A stretch of 64,000 nt of DNA from Phymatolithon calcareum (lineage: Eukaryota; Rhodophyta; Florideophyceae; Hapalidiales), in assembly GCA_977006965.1 (NCBI GenBank), contig OZ345370.1, positions 2,356,001-2,420,000 on the forward strand, in the 5' to 3' direction. Below are positions 1-11,557 of this stretch, piece by piece. The notes under the pieces are model-generated. The model saw only the letters and a program-made list of their open reading frames with translations. It was not told where the DNA came from and ran no database searches. Both the position numbers and the translations under genes were made by a program. Positions within the stretch are counted from its first letter, which is position 1. Every line of letters begins with the position of its first letter.

Positions 1-1000
1 TCAATAGCCAGAAAACAAAAAAGTGAGATGCGTATTGCGCCACACAAACTAGACCTAGGAGTGTCGAGTGAGTTCGACCAGGGGAATGTGAAGGGGGGAG
101 AGACGCGGACTTCACAATTTACATAAATCTAATTGTGAAAGATATCATTATTTCTCTCCACTAAGCCTAGACGTGGAACGAGAACTACCGCTACGTTTTG
201 GAACTCTCAAATTCCTCCCAACAGAACTTATTCTTTCCCATTAGAAACATGCATATATGATACATTTTCACATCACATAAAAATCTTCATAGAAATTGTA
301 CGGACCAATTTTAAGAAAAAGAATGACATCCGGTTGCGCTACTCTCCCCCTTCACAGTCCCCTGCTTTGAATGAATGCACACAGGTGCAAACTTGCTTCC
401 TGTCAATTCTGTACGCCAGCTAAAAGTAAACGGTACGACTCCAATTTCAGTTGCAATTGAAAATTATGCTCCAATTACAATTGCATTGTCTAAAACTCTG
501 GGCAATAATTAGAAAATTACAATTTATTGCAATAAAATTGAATTAGGAGGATCCCTAGATGTAAGGCGGGGTGAATCTGGGAGACAATTTTGGTGGTTCA
601 GAAAAAGTCTGCTACTTGCTTGTCTCTCTCAGGGAGATGGCGGGCATGTAATTAGTTTTCATGTCGGTAGCGCAGTTTGCTTCCATTCGAATATGCATCA
701 CGGCAACGATACACTCACCGAAACTGATTACGCACACTTTGACAACATGAACGAAGTACTTGCCCAACGCCCCATTTTGAAATTTAATTTTGGGGAGTTT
801 GGTAGAATGACCCCCATACACGGGAGCGGCTATGATAAGATCTCTATGTAATTCGTGGGAACTTGGAGCAAGGGCTCAAGAATATTTTCAATTTTTCGAT
901 GGGAAAGGGCGCAACTGGCCCTTTCGAACAATGCTCGAATGTTAAAGAAGCCATTCACGTTGGCCATGTCAAGACTTTGTCTTGCCAGCTCACAAGCACT
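1..1000. other. No gene recognised; AT-rich intergenic DNA
   Basis: I see no coding region with a recognisable product here. Between about 430 and 545 there is a cluster of CAATT/GCAATT-like words resembling the subterminal motifs of the hAT element at 55.2-57.8 kb, so a much decayed hAT end is possible, but no terminal inverted repeat or target duplication can be found. Confidence 0.4.
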
Positions 1001-1499
1001 GCTTTTAGTGTAAAATGTGCTGTTTGCAGTTACACAGCAGTGTAGTTTTTATATCGAGCGGAAAAACTACCTATTACGCCGAATATCTGTTATTCGATAC
1101 GTTGTCCAAGAGTGTCATCTGCAACAACTCAAAACTTCATTTCCAAATGAAGAATTCAAAAATAGAGTTGGTAGTACGTCTAACACGCTTTCTAGATCTA
1201 TTGTCTAGTCTACTGACCACCCCAATTAAAGTGAGACTTAAGAGCTCGAAGAAAATTTATAAAACGAAGGCGAAACAGCTCGCTCACGCCAGAGTGGTAA
1301 AGGCGGGCTTGTGTGCCGCGCCAGGAGTATCGCAACTACTTTGTAGGCACATCGGTTTGAGCTACGAACGAAAATATGATGTGTACTCTCAAGAATCAGA
1401 CCTGCTGTACCGCCAGAAAATAACCGCCCACGGCTGGGTGCATCCTCACATGCGGAGGAAACGAGACACATTTGCCGAGACGATCCAGACGGCACCCCG

Positions 1500-1985
1500 G
1501 CATATGTCAAAGTACACCGCGATTCTGTTTGCCAACGACGTTCAACTGCAAGCGATAAACTCCGACGGAATGCAATGGCTGCTCGATACGGCGACGCGAA
1601 GGGCCAGGGAGAACGGCATGACTTGGAACACAAAGAAGGGAAAAAGCGAAGTCTTCATCTATCCCGGTCTAGTCAAGCGAAAATTCCAGCTAGCAGGGGC
1701 CTGGCTCGATGAAATAAAATGGCTGGAATACCTTGGTACGACCTTTAACAATACGGGTGTCACAAAACACGCCACGCTGAGACGAATCTCAAAAGCGAAG
1801 GGAAGTATCCTCGGTCTTCGAGATACTGGAATGAATGCCAAGGGACAAGACACAATGAAGAACTTAACGATCTAAAAGATGCTCGTGCAATCTCGGTGGG
1901 AGTACGCCGTGCACCTCACCCCGTGGACGAGATCCGTCCAAGTCCAAATCAACCAGGCACTGCGTGTTTCGCACTTGCAATAATG
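1500..1985 (+). pseudogene. LINE reverse transcriptase fragment (catalytic motif to thumb)
   Basis: The plus-strand reading frame that ends at 1875 contains a non-LTR RT stretch: a degenerate catalytic box (FANDV where FADDV is expected), then a W-L-...-NGM-W-N pattern followed by KS-V, typical of LINE RT after the catalytic motif, then an EYLGT block. After the stop at 1875 the same family signal continues with a thumb-like piece (SRWEYAVHL). The first catalytic aspartate is replaced and the upstream RT motifs are missing, so this is a dead fragment. It stops where sequence of the opposite orientation begins. Confidence 0.6.
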
Positions 1986-2640
1986 AATCTCACGAAGCGC
2001 CTGTTGTCTTCGTCGATAGCGTCCTGGTTTCCGGGGAGCATCTATAGCACTTCGTCGACCGGAGAACTCCTTCAAGTCGGCGTTTTTGAGCGACCATCGG
2101 AACGACAAAATCTCTTTCTCCGTTGACTCTGCGTATGGATTGTGGCCAGGATGGGTCGATGGCAGCTGAAGGTGGGAGGAAGAATTTCCCATTGGCGCTC
2201 CGCTGCGAACTACGCCGGGACGGCAGCGAAGTCCACCGAGGACGAGCCATGAAAGGTGTCCAGTGTTGGAGATTCGTCGTTTAGGACGATGCGACACGTA
2301 TGTTCTAAATACTCCTAGCTGTAGTTGACGGGGTCCCATGAACCGTGCAGATTGCAATCTCCCGTCAGTGAGGAGTCGTTTTGTACCATTTTTTACCACA
2401 TGCAATCCGCTGCTGCGTTCGGGGACACATGGAAATGAGATCAGGCTTGAACGACGCTTCTGGGGAGTGCGCACCTCCAGATCGGCTGCTTCGAATTTTT
2501 CGCCGAATATCGTCCCGCGACATGTCACGGGTATTCCAAAGCGTGCGTATGTCATCACCCCACCTCCGATAGATGTACTGTTGTTCCTGTACATCCGGTT
2601 AACCAGACCAAAGCCAGAGATGCGGTGAGTTATCTTTGCG
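1985..2640 (-). pseudogene. LINE APE-type endonuclease fragment, inverted
   Basis: On the minus strand, frames between 2640 and 1985 read as parts of an APE-like endonuclease: an IGGGV-type core strand near 2560, a GDCNLHGSWDPVN stretch near 2355 (family motif GDxN), and LDTFHG-SSSVD near 2250, then a W-x-L-K-x-A-D linker as found between LINE endonuclease and RT. Frames change several times and stops occur. Its orientation is opposite to the RT fragments on both sides, which suggests a 5'-inverted LINE copy joined to the RT fragment that follows. Confidence 0.5.
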
Positions 2641-3470
2641 ACGTTGGCCCAGAAAAGGCGCGGAAAGGGCCCTCCTCCGTTACAAATCAGCCATGGGACA
2701 AGAAAGGAGCACAAAAGCGGTTCTAGTACTGAACTCAGCATTCGACCGAGTCCCAAGAGACGAGCTTCTGTGCGAAATCGAACTCAGACGATCAGCAAAT
2801 GTTTCTTCGCTTGCCTCCTTCTCGCTGCAGAAGACCACATTCACTGCTATGAACGACGCAGGGAGAACTCAAGCGACAAGCGAGCGGGGAGTCCTCCCAA
2901 GATCCCTCATTAGTCGCACACTGTCCAACATTCTTACTGATGCCCTGGCAGAAAGATTCAAGACTTTACACCTCAATGATTCAGACGCGAGCCTTCGTTT
3001 GCATATGTTTGCCGTCGACGTCATACTAATGGAAAAGAACGAAGAAGAACTACAGAACACCCTCGAGGAATGCTCCGAATGGCACGCGTATATCCACCGA
3101 CGTGGTTGACCCAAAAAATACAGCCATACTCCCACGTCTAAACGTCGGAAAACCCATCATATTGGTAGAAGAGAGAGATGAAATACGTGACGCTGCAGAA
3201 TATGTCGGGACTAAGCGAACGGTTTTTCTGACCACAGCCTTCTGGAACGATTCAAAAGCCCAAGCGCAAAAGTTGAGTTCATGAGCAACCTAGGCATGAC
3301 AAGTAGCACCAAAAAGAGCATCAGGCTCTTAAAAGCTTTCATCAGGCCCGTATATGAGTACGATGCACGTATAACACCAGACACCACCGGTGATTGAAAG
3401 CAGCAATCAAAATTCAGAAGGATTTTGCAACGATATTGTTCGGAAAGTGGGCAGCGCAGCACTGGAGAAC
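2640..3470 (+). pseudogene. LINE reverse transcriptase fragment (fingers, palm, thumb)
   Basis: The ORF from 2636 to 3109 carries LINE RT motifs in order: NSAFDRVPRDELL (motif A, family form D-x-K-S-A-F-D), ERGVLPRSLIS...NI (motif B) and FAVDVILM (catalytic box, second position V instead of D) followed by EECSEWH. After a frame change the thumb continues near 3310-3420 with KKSIRLLKAFIRPVYEYDA. The mutated catalytic box and broken frame make it a pseudogene. It is probably the 3' part of the same insertion as the inverted endonuclease fragment immediately upstream. Confidence 0.65.
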
Positions 3471-5980
3471 ACTAATGAAACTGTCTCGCATATCACTGGA
3501 GACGTCATCGTCGTCGATGGAAAAATCAGAAATGTGATGTTAAGAGATTCCGCTGATCAAACAATGTGGAAACCGCTTTGCTCTCACGCGTCTCGGTCTC
3601 TCGAGGGTTTCTCCTGTGCATCACCGGGGGTGCGGTGGGTGTATATACTTTTCAGTTTTTCCGAAACAGAAGAAATCTTTGCAATCGACTGAATGAAGGT
3701 AGGTTATTCGCTGTCCCGAGGGACTTTTGCATTCCGGATCCACTTTGTCGGAGATTCTGCAGAAGAAGAATGCGGACAGGTGGAGTGGAGATATGTAGTG
3801 GGACTGTACAATTTGTAAGTACGTACCGTAGAGCGAGATAAGCAAGCCTCAATCTTTTGCCTGGTAGTGACTGATGAGGGCTGATCCATGAGAGGATTAC
3901 GAAGAGGCCGGTAAAGTAATCATCTTGCGTTTGTACCATCGGATGGCATCAATAGGAGCGGCTGTATTCTAGTTTGAGTTTTCCCCAATACAGTATTTGG
4001 CGTTCTAAATGCTCTATAAGGTCATGTTCTGATGGAGGTAAGGAGTCGAGAAGTCGAGCAACGATTGCATCTTCGACATCACCAGAAACGTGACTCCAGA
4101 CAGAGTGGTAGTACCGTGCATCGCCCCGTGAAGAGCAGTAGCTGAAATGCAAACGTCTCGGTGGCAAAGTAAGTCTTCCTCCTTCGCCAAATGGGCACTC
4201 AAACTATCTTTCACATTCACAGTCGGAAGTTCGACAAATTTCGCTGGTAAGGCCAGTCGTTGGATTTGCGAAACCTGATCGTTGGAGAGAGCGAAGTCCA
4301 AAAGGCCGAATGGTGGAAAAGGCGTTTGGAGACATTCAAATGGTTTTTGTGGCGCGATGTGCTCCTCGAAAACATCTTGAATGAAATAGCAGTTCCGAAG
4401 TTCTGCAGTGAGAAGACGAGCGATATCCACCGGATTGCGGCCATTGCGGTGGCAAAAGAGGTCTGGCGCGCCCGAAATCTAGTAAAAAGCTTCCATATCG
4501 AGACGATAGACGCATGTGACGTGGAGTTTCTGTTGGGCGACAATAATTAGTCACGTCATGCAGTTTCCTTCCACCACGTTGTTTGTCGGCATAGTTGGAA
4601 TCCGCATGAATCAAAATGGCGAGAATAGGTTGAGGCGAGCATTCGTTCATTGCTCCAGGTTTATGGCATGAAAACGATAATCCAGTGCTCAATCCGTTGC
4701 CGAGGAACGGCAACCTGAGTTCGAGAGAAGATCGCGAAGAGCTAATTATCGCGAAATCATCAGTGGATTCCTGGACCTTTCATTGTCCATTCTCTCGGAC
4801 TTATCGAAGTCCTTCAGATCACTCTCCCGTCACCATCACACTCCATCACGATGCCAATTCACATTGTCGAAGCGCATCCTGCTCTACATCATCAATACGG
4901 AGCACATCGGTATACATTACTCATGTCACCGTGCGCTTCACCCATGATCTATATGCGCTGCCTTTGGCGCTGAATGAGGCGTTCAACAATCTGGTATATG
5001 GTCATTGTAATTCTATCGCCAATTTACTGGAAGAGAAAAGGCAAACAGCGATCTCGCTATCTTGAGCAGAGGTGACGTTCGTTGCACCATCTGCGTGCTC
5101 ACGAGACGTCAGCTGGATTCGCAATCTCTACTGAGATGTTTGCCGGAAACGTCCATGGCATGAGTAAATTCCCTACGCGCCGACAATACGACTCATCGAC
5201 AGAACTGATGCCGCTTCCGCTGACGCGCGCTGGCATATCTCATCACTAACAAAGCACATCAGCTTGAAATATCACCGTCCGCAATCTAATCACATCAAAC
5301 GTTATCGCAACTCGATATGTGCCAAGCGCACTGCAACCCGCGGAGGCGTTGACCAAGATTTTGGCCATCAGTAGAATCCAACGAATGCAGCATTTGCTCA
5401 ACATGGGATAAATCAGAGACTGATTCTGAATACTATACTTATCGCATGTGGTAATTGAAACGTTTCCAGAAATTGATACAAAACGTCTGCAAAATGTTTT
5501 CATGGCCTCCGGCGGCACTTTTGGGTAATACAGTATTGACATTCAGCCTCATATTGAACTGACCCGTCTATTCAGAATACAATTCATTGAAGGAGATCCG
5601 TGCAAGTACCAGTTTATCCTTGTGCAGCAGCTACACACTAATGGTGCAAAGTAGAGATGACGGAAAAACACGGCATAGCCTTCGGCCGCCCCTTGACCGG
5701 CTTTCGCTGGCGACATATCGACAATGCACATTAAAAATGCACATTACTGCGCTTCGAACACGATAATATATTCTGAATCCAGTGCTCTCGGACATTCGGC
5801 GATACCTAAACCTTGGCATATCTTCACTTCCGCACTGCGCCACACTCGATCACGTACGAAAAGCACGCAATAATTCCACTTAATTCTTCGGTCGCTTCGA
5901 CGACACCGCAATACACGTGTATTTTCCGGGACCACTGGGAATACACGATGAGGTGTTAGTCCACAAAATAACAAAACGGG
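3470..5980. other. No confident gene; short ORFs without recognised family
   Basis: ORFs of up to about 138 codons occur on both strands (for example 4014-4430 minus and 4260-4550 plus) but none shows a motif I recognise, and overlapping frames are equally open. A short SPSDHSPVTITL stretch near 4805-4840 resembles the SDH box at the end of LINE endonucleases and may be another LINE crumb. Confidence 0.35.
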
Positions 5981-5984
5981 CACA

Positions 5985-6326
5985 TTAGGAGTCATTTGCC
6001 ACAGGAGATTCGTGCTGCATACTCCAATAGTTTTTCTGATCACCCGCCTTCGGTCGCACGCAATGAGGAACATAAAATTTCAAAAACTTGAAATATGTAC
6101 TTCTGGGACTCCCAATATGGCTGCTGTCGCAAAGGCAGCAGTAGAATTTCTGTCCTTGGAAGGAACGCTGAGGATGATTGATAACTTCAAGTCGCAGTTT
6201 CTTACCATCCTCACGATTATATAATTCCAATCGCTTCCCTTTTCGACATTCTTCGGAATGACATGACATCATTTCTCGACTAGTGTCTTTTTCATTGCAT
6301 GCTTCAGTAATGGTTCTATTTGACAT
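5985..6326 (-). pseudogene. Possible transposase C-terminal cysteine-rich fragment
   Basis: This 113-codon minus-strand ORF has a C-x2-C pair (CCLC), a downstream arginine/serine stretch with a Y, and YVPHC, a spacing reminiscent of the cysteine-rich C-terminal domain of piggyBac-like DDE transposases (C-x2-C ... YxCxxCxVxLC). Two of the expected cysteines read as F. Upstream on the same strand the frame is not continued. The assignment is weak; it could be an accidental ORF. Confidence 0.2.
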
Positions 6327-6338
6327 CAGGCTTCACGT

Positions 6339-7350
6339 TTGTACTTCCTCTCTTGCATACTTCAGAAAGCAAAATTATTCGTCAAGTGCAAGGAAGAGGG
6401 TGCTAATGAACACCGTGTGGTGGCGTTAGCTCGCTTGAAAGCCCATGCTAAGTCTAACCGGTATAAGCCCGTCGAAGGAGATCTTCTGAATAAGATTTTT
6501 GAAAAAGCGCAGATGGCTGGCAGAGAAATCCCAGAATTTGAATCTGTTTTTGATGGAGACCCATGGCCAGTTGAGATACTGACTATGTGCGCCAATATGA
6601 TCAAAAAATCACTGCTCGATAAGGATTTCGATTTTAGTGCTGGAAGCAATGCGAATCTACTTCTGGCGTTGGCTAATACATACAAACGAACTTGTCCTGC
6701 ATTTGCGAACGTTAAGATTTCAAAATGGGAGCGCTCTTTGACAGAATTTCAAGCATCGCCTCTTTTGGTACCGGAGCTCACGCCCATCGTCCCGGAACTG
6801 GCCGGCACAAATGCCGACGTCCAAGGGGTATCAGCTGCCCATGCGCTCATACAGCTTCGTTATGTACCTCCTTCCACTATTCCGAGGGATTTCATTACAT
6901 CAACGTCCGCTGAGACCTTGGCCCTGACGCTCCACCGACGCATGAAATTTTCTTTACTGAACCTCCATACGATATTTCGGACGAAATTTTGAAAGCGGTG
7001 GTGGATCTGGCAAAGAGGGTTTTGAAACAGGGAGAGGCCTTCTTTGCGTTCTTCTCGTGGCGAAACATTTTCAATTGGTACCGCATACTTTAGGCGGTTG
7101 GTTTTGAGCTCAAGCAGGACTCTTGCGTCCTCACGCCGCGCAGTTAACGTATTCAGAAACAGTCGCATGGTATGGAATTATAGCTCAAGCCCCGGGTTGT
7201 CGCACTGATGAATTCAACTTGGATCTGACATCGCCATACACGTGGCTTTCTACTACGCAAAAGAGAAAGTTCGCATTCATCGACGATATTGTCCCTCAGT
7301 CAGCTCCCCTCACCGTTCCCGACACAATACGTCCTCTTGCCAAGGCTTAA
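6339..7350 (+). pseudogene. Broken unknown gene with a DPPY-like (EPPY) methylase-like stretch
   Basis: The plus-strand ORF 6339-6992 (217 codons) looks coding in composition but belongs to no family I recognise. From about 6926 the signal passes to the next frame, which reads EIFFTEPPYDISDE, then L-K-x-V-V-D-L-A-K-R-V-L-K-Q-G, FFAFFSW and, after one stop at 7090-7092, AVGFELKQD. This order (hydrophobic strand, [DN]PPY-like motif, helix ending in a glycine, strand, then GF) resembles the C-terminal half of N6-adenine methyltransferases. The last part (7123-7350) returns to the first frame. At least two frameshifts and one stop make the copy non-functional. EPPY instead of DPPY would be unusual, so the family assignment is tentative. 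Confidence 0.35.
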
Positions 7351-7649
7351 CGAAACGCGAACCGCATATGTGAGTTGGTGACAACGCTAGCGCCTGCTAG
7401 CGCATCCGTGTTTGCTTCGTTTGGAGCAGTTCTTAGTGTTCCATGCGCTTCCTTGTTGACGGATCGTCTACGTACTGTGCTCGAGTCAAGGATGGAAGTC
7501 CTCGAACTTGCTCTTCAAAGTCTAAAATCCATATTTTATGTCGGGAAGCAAGCGCGTTTAATGTGGTCTCGTGATCAACGCACAAGTGTCCGCGCTCGAC
7601 GCATGTTTGGAGTTTTTGTGCGTGAATCACACTTCGTGTGCGGATAAGT

Positions 7650-8539
7650 CAGGGTGGGGGGAAAGACTCACAATGGATTCTGATTTACCTGGAGGCGTGA
7701 GTCTCTAAGGAGTATGAAGTGCACGTACGGATCTCTGGCCAGGAGTTAGTAAAGAGGGTTTACTGACCCGGTCTCGTGTGTAGCCGCGTTCACGTCGCGA
7801 CCCCTGTGCACCTTCGGGTGTCTAAGAGCTGCACAATTTCACCTGATGAAGACTCATGACGGACGGGGTGGCACCCGACCGATACTTAACTTCTCGGAGA
7901 CAATGAGCAATGAACATGTACGGAGATGGAGATGTACACATAACGTTGGTATTTTTCGCATAAGTCGTAAACCCCTATCGGAATCGTTTAGTCAAAGTTG
8001 TAAAGCGCGGTGTCCTGGCAACATGCCCTAGTAGCGACACCTGGCCTCGGGGAGGCCTTTAAGTTTTCTTCTACGCATAACGGCGCAGCTTTTAAAATGA
8101 TCATAAATTTGTGGAGTGTTTGAGTTCTCATCTTAACTGTGCTATCAGTTCTGGTTCGTCAATGGAAGTGGTGTTGGAACTCCTTCTCTCGAGGTTGGAC
8201 TTGGTGACGTGCGAGGCGGATCTGGTAATAACTAGTGAAGTCGCTGGCCTGTATCGCACTGGCAAGGAACGTTCGAATCGGACTCTAACGAGGACGCCGA
8301 CGTTTACGAGGATGGGTGGGCATATGGGCTTTGAACCCGCTACCTGTTGACGGTGTTGTCTATTTAGACTGTGAGTGTCACCTGTGTTAGTTCACAACAC
8401 TCGCCCTCGTCCCTTAGGGAATGGGACTAGGAGGGGATGCCGTGGGTGAGGCGCCTCTTCGAAAATCGCACCTGCTAACAAAAGCAATCAAAGCAGCAAC
8501 AGGCTGCTACTGGGAGAGTTTATCGAACTCTTCGCGGGG
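7650..8539. other. Gene-free leader in front of a retroelement
   Basis: No coding region is supported. The stretch directly precedes the gag-like ORF at 8540 and probably contains the 5' end of that element, but I could not find its boundary or a repeat partner. A GTTCGAATC word at about 8271 does not fold into a tRNA. Confidence 0.4.
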
Positions 8540-9226
8540 ATGGGAAAAGATGGAAATTATATATCGAAGTTAAAAGATGTGGTAAGCAAGAATTTGAAGA
8601 CTTATGAAAACCGGGGACGTGAGTTCCAGACCGGGATGATTGAGTTTTTGAATTCGAAACTGGGTGCTTTGCGCATTGTGCCACTGCGATGCGATACTAA
8701 CGATTTATGCGAGGTAATTACTAACGTGGTCGCCGGAAATTTACCGGCTCCGGTGAGTAGTGGAAGTGGATGCGATGACACGGACCTAAAGGATGCGCGT
8801 AACGATGATGCTAACAATCCAACCAATTCTAGAGGAGGGCCATCCAACGCCGGGCCCTCTCGCAAAACCCGAACGCGCAACAAACCCAAAACCAGGGCGG
8901 GCCCATCCAACCCGGGCCCGTCGCGAGGACACAAAAAGAAAAAGAACTCTAAAAGAGGCCAACCAAAGAGAGTTCAACTAGCGGAAAGCGATAGCGACAG
9001 CAGCGAAGCGACACCAAACGTAGCCGATCTTGCGCAACAGGTCAAAGTCCTTACTAACATGATAACCGGCCGCAATGCACCACGTGGCCGATGGACCTTT
9101 ATCGAGAAAGCGAGGAAATTACGTGCCGCCCGCCGTGCAGCGCGACTCGAACGTGAGCTCATGAAGCCCCTAGGAAAGAATCCCGACACAAAGAAAAAGG
9201 GGGCTTCTGGGGCTCGCAAAAATTAG
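8540..9226 (+). CDS. Gag-like basic protein of the DIRS-like element
   Basis: Uninterrupted 228-codon ORF upstream of the RT ORF in the same orientation. The N-terminal 70 residues are mixed alpha-like; residues 90-140 are low-complexity and contain two copies of a GPSNxGPSR motif, each followed by a basic stretch; a run of serine/aspartate (ESDSDSSE) and a strongly basic C-terminal third follow. There is no CCHC zinc knuckle. Position, basic character and lack of stops suggest the nucleic-acid-binding (Gag) protein of the element, but there is no sequence motif to prove it. The stop (TAG, 9224-9226) is 10 bp before the ATG of the next ORF. Confidence 0.5.
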   Translation: MGKDGNYISKLKDVVSKNLKTYENRGREFQTGMIEFLNSKLGALRIVPLRCDTNDLCEVITNVVAGNLPAPVSSGSGCDDTDLKDARNDDANNPTNSRGGPSNAGPSRKTRTRNKPKTRAGPSNPGPSRGHKKKKNSKRGQPKRVQLAESDSDSSEATPNVADLAQQVKVLTNMITGRNAPRGRWTFIEKARKLRAARRAARLERELMKPLGKNPDTKKKGASGARKN

Positions 9227-9236
9227 TAGAACAAAA

Positions 9237-11168
9237 ATGAAAAGATTTGTTACCGATGACCGACGTGAGTTATTCCCCCTACCGATCAGGGGAATTAATG
9301 GCAGGACGAGTGGAAAAGGGCCTCGCCATAGGTCGCGATTACGTAAGGAAAATGTCATACTGACGGCCAACGCGCACGTACTAACCTGCCTCAATGCCCT
9401 CTCCAGCGGGCAGGTCGCCAGCATGGATGTGCCCCTAATTTTCAACGACAAACAACTCACGGCCAGTCAATCGGAAATATGTTTTCAAGTGAGTGATTCA
9501 TGTGACCGGGCGTTCCGCCGGCAATTGCTGTCACGTGCGGACCGGTGGGTGACAACGAGAGTACCACCAGAAAGCTCTACCTATTTAGCTGAGCGTTGTC
9601 AACCGAGAACTTGGATGGAGGCCTCAAAATTATCGTTGCCTTCTGACGGAGTGGCAGGAAGCATCGAGCTGCTTGACGCCTTGCCGCCGGAACTTGCTAT
9701 GAAATATGCTACACCTGACAATGTTTTAAAAGACCCAAAACCAACCAATGATGAGTTAAAATCAATCCGAGGTTATGTTGGAGTTGACCCCCGTGAGTAC
9801 TACCAGGTCATCCTCAAACTACGAGAAAAAGGAATCGTCTTCCTAAGCACTACCAAACCGACTGTCCTTAATGGCATATTTGCTGTACCGAAAAAGGACA
9901 AACAGCGCTTAATCATTGATGCTCGGAAGGCAAATTTATTCTTCACCCCTTCTCCTGAGGTTGTCCTACCAAACCCCGGGGACTTCGTTGACCTCTACCT
10001 CGGATCTGACGAGGACCTACACTGCGGCAAGACTGACATGGACAACTTTTACCACCGTATTAAAATGCCGAAATGGATATGGACGTTTTTCGGACTCCCT
10101 GCTGTGACAATTGAAGGAGTCAAATACTGGCCCATGGTATGTGTGTTACCCATGGGTTGGTCACATTCGGTATTTTTGGGGCAATCAATCCATGAAAACG
10201 CCTTAAGTCAAATTCCTTGTCTAAACCCCGACGACACCATCCGACCATCCAGCCACCTCATCCTCAATGAAGCGCGAGACGGTGCCTATATCGACGATTT
10301 TTTCTGCATGGGAACTGACTTGACCGAAGTTAGGGAACATGTGGTTGCCGCCCGCGACAAATGTGAAGATATTGGGTTCCCGCCGGGGGATGGAAAGGTG
10401 GAGCTACCACCAAAAGAATCAACGGACATTCTTGGTATTGAAGTCAAAAAGAATGGTACCCTTTTACCGAGAACAATTAAGATGGGTGAAGTCCTCTCGG
10501 ATACTCACCGAATGTTGAGGGCTGATCTATGGTCACATGATAACCTGTCCACACTTTTGGGAAAATGGGTGTGGTTCCTCCTCCTACGTCGGCCAATGTT
10601 GTCGATCCTAAAAGAATGTTATGAAATGCTGCATGCCGATACTTACTGCCGAATCCCAAGGCATGTCGCCCGATGCGAATTATGGACTCTTTCAAGTCTC
10701 TCACCTCTCATATACGGCAACATCAAACGCAAATTCTCCGAGAAAATCCTCTGCATCGACGCAAGCACTTTTGGAGCAGGGGTTGTTTACACTGATGCAA
10801 TCGAGGACGAGTACCTATCACTACTGCATGGTGAGCCAATAAGTGAGTGGCAGAGTCGAAAAACATGGAAAGTCGCAATCAGGCATCGATGGCGCAATAG
10901 CGCACATATCAACATTCTCGAAGGGAAAGCACTCATACTGGGTCTTAAGTGGTTTTTACGCAACAAAATGAACTTTGGAAAAAGGTTGGTCATTGGAGTG
11001 GACAATCAAGCGCTCATTGGGGCGCTAGAGAAAGGAAGATCGAGTCTTGGACTCTATCAGATTTGCAGACAAGTGGCAGCTCTTACGTTGGCCGGGGACT
11101 TACATATAAAGTGCATATATATCAGAAGCGAGTCTAACCCCGCTGATGGACCGTCCCGGACGGTATGA
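9237..11168 (+). CDS. DIRS-like reverse transcriptase / RNase H
   Basis: Uninterrupted 643-codon ORF. RT motifs in order: VPKKDKQRLIIDARKANL (fingers, near residue 225), TDMDNFYHRIKM (motif A, D267), PMGWSHSVFLGQS (motif B) and the catalytic YIDD at residues 351-354, then a thumb. RNase H follows from about residue 505: CIDAST, the EGKALILGL glutamate helix, VDNQAL and the terminal SESNPADGPSR. All catalytic carboxylates appear present, so the enzyme could be functional. It copies element RNA into cDNA. In DIRS, Ngaro and VIPER elements the same RT/RNase H type is followed by a tyrosine recombinase, which I cannot find here. The start ATG at 9237 is the first in frame. Confidence 0.8.
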   Translation: MKRFVTDDRRELFPLPIRGINGRTSGKGPRHRSRLRKENVILTANAHVLTCLNALSSGQVASMDVPLIFNDKQLTASQSEICFQVSDSCDRAFRRQLLSRADRWVTTRVPPESSTYLAERCQPRTWMEASKLSLPSDGVAGSIELLDALPPELAMKYATPDNVLKDPKPTNDELKSIRGYVGVDPREYYQVILKLREKGIVFLSTTKPTVLNGIFAVPKKDKQRLIIDARKANLFFTPSPEVVLPNPGDFVDLYLGSDEDLHCGKTDMDNFYHRIKMPKWIWTFFGLPAVTIEGVKYWPMVCVLPMGWSHSVFLGQSIHENALSQIPCLNPDDTIRPSSHLILNEARDGAYIDDFFCMGTDLTEVREHVVAARDKCEDIGFPPGDGKVELPPKESTDILGIEVKKNGTLLPRTIKMGEVLSDTHRMLRADLWSHDNLSTLLGKWVWFLLLRRPMLSILKECYEMLHADTYCRIPRHVARCELWTLSSLSPLIYGNIKRKFSEKILCIDASTFGAGVVYTDAIEDEYLSLLHGEPISEWQSRKTWKVAIRHRWRNSAHINILEGKALILGLKWFLRNKMNFGKRLVIGVDNQALIGALEKGRSSLGLYQICRQVAALTLAGDLHIKCIYIRSESNPADGPSRTV

Positions 11169-11399
11169 GCTACTAGCTCTCCGAGTCGACAAGAGCACCA
11201 AAAACCAACTCCATGGACGATGGGCGTCATCAAAGTCTATGCAACAATTCCTTCAACCCGACCAGGTTCAGCATCAACTTCAAAACATTTTCTCCTCAAC
11301 TCCGACGTCGTTTCGAACGGACGTCGTTTCGAACGGCGGTTAGCGCAACGATATAAGCTTTTCAACGTTTCGCCACCACCAGAGTAAAGGGGTGGCGGA

Positions 11400-11557
11400 G
11401 CCGATTCACCAAGGCCGAACCGAGACCAACGCGAACGCATTCGCTATGAGAGCTCTCATACTACATGGGACTCTATGAGTGGATGTGGTCATGCGCGTGG
11501 CTGAGTGTGTAAGCAGTTTAGCTTAGATTGAAGAAAGGAATCTTCCCCCTTACCTGC
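11400..11557 (+). repeat. 158-bp direct repeat, left copy
   Basis: Nearly identical to 11828-11986: one t/c difference and one extra c in a C run. The copies are 428 bp apart, start to start. They begin with gccgattcacc and end with tacctgc. Confidence 0.9.

Noticed and set aside
1872-2756. 294-codon minus-strand ORF as one gene
   Set aside because: It mixes LINE endonuclease pieces with out-of-frame sequence and with the antisense of RT fragments at both ends; treated as LINE debris.
7609-7623. 15-bp identity (ggagtttttgtgcgt) with 11699-11713 as a possible A1/A2 split repeat of the DIRS-like element
   Set aside because: One 15-mer match is expected by chance in 64 kb and the flanks do not align.
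8255-8300. GTTCGAATC word resembling a tRNA T-loop
   Set aside because: The flanking bases do not pair as a T-stem and no acceptor or anticodon arm can be drawn; other TTCGA words (15.6, 16.4, 54.2 kb) also fail.
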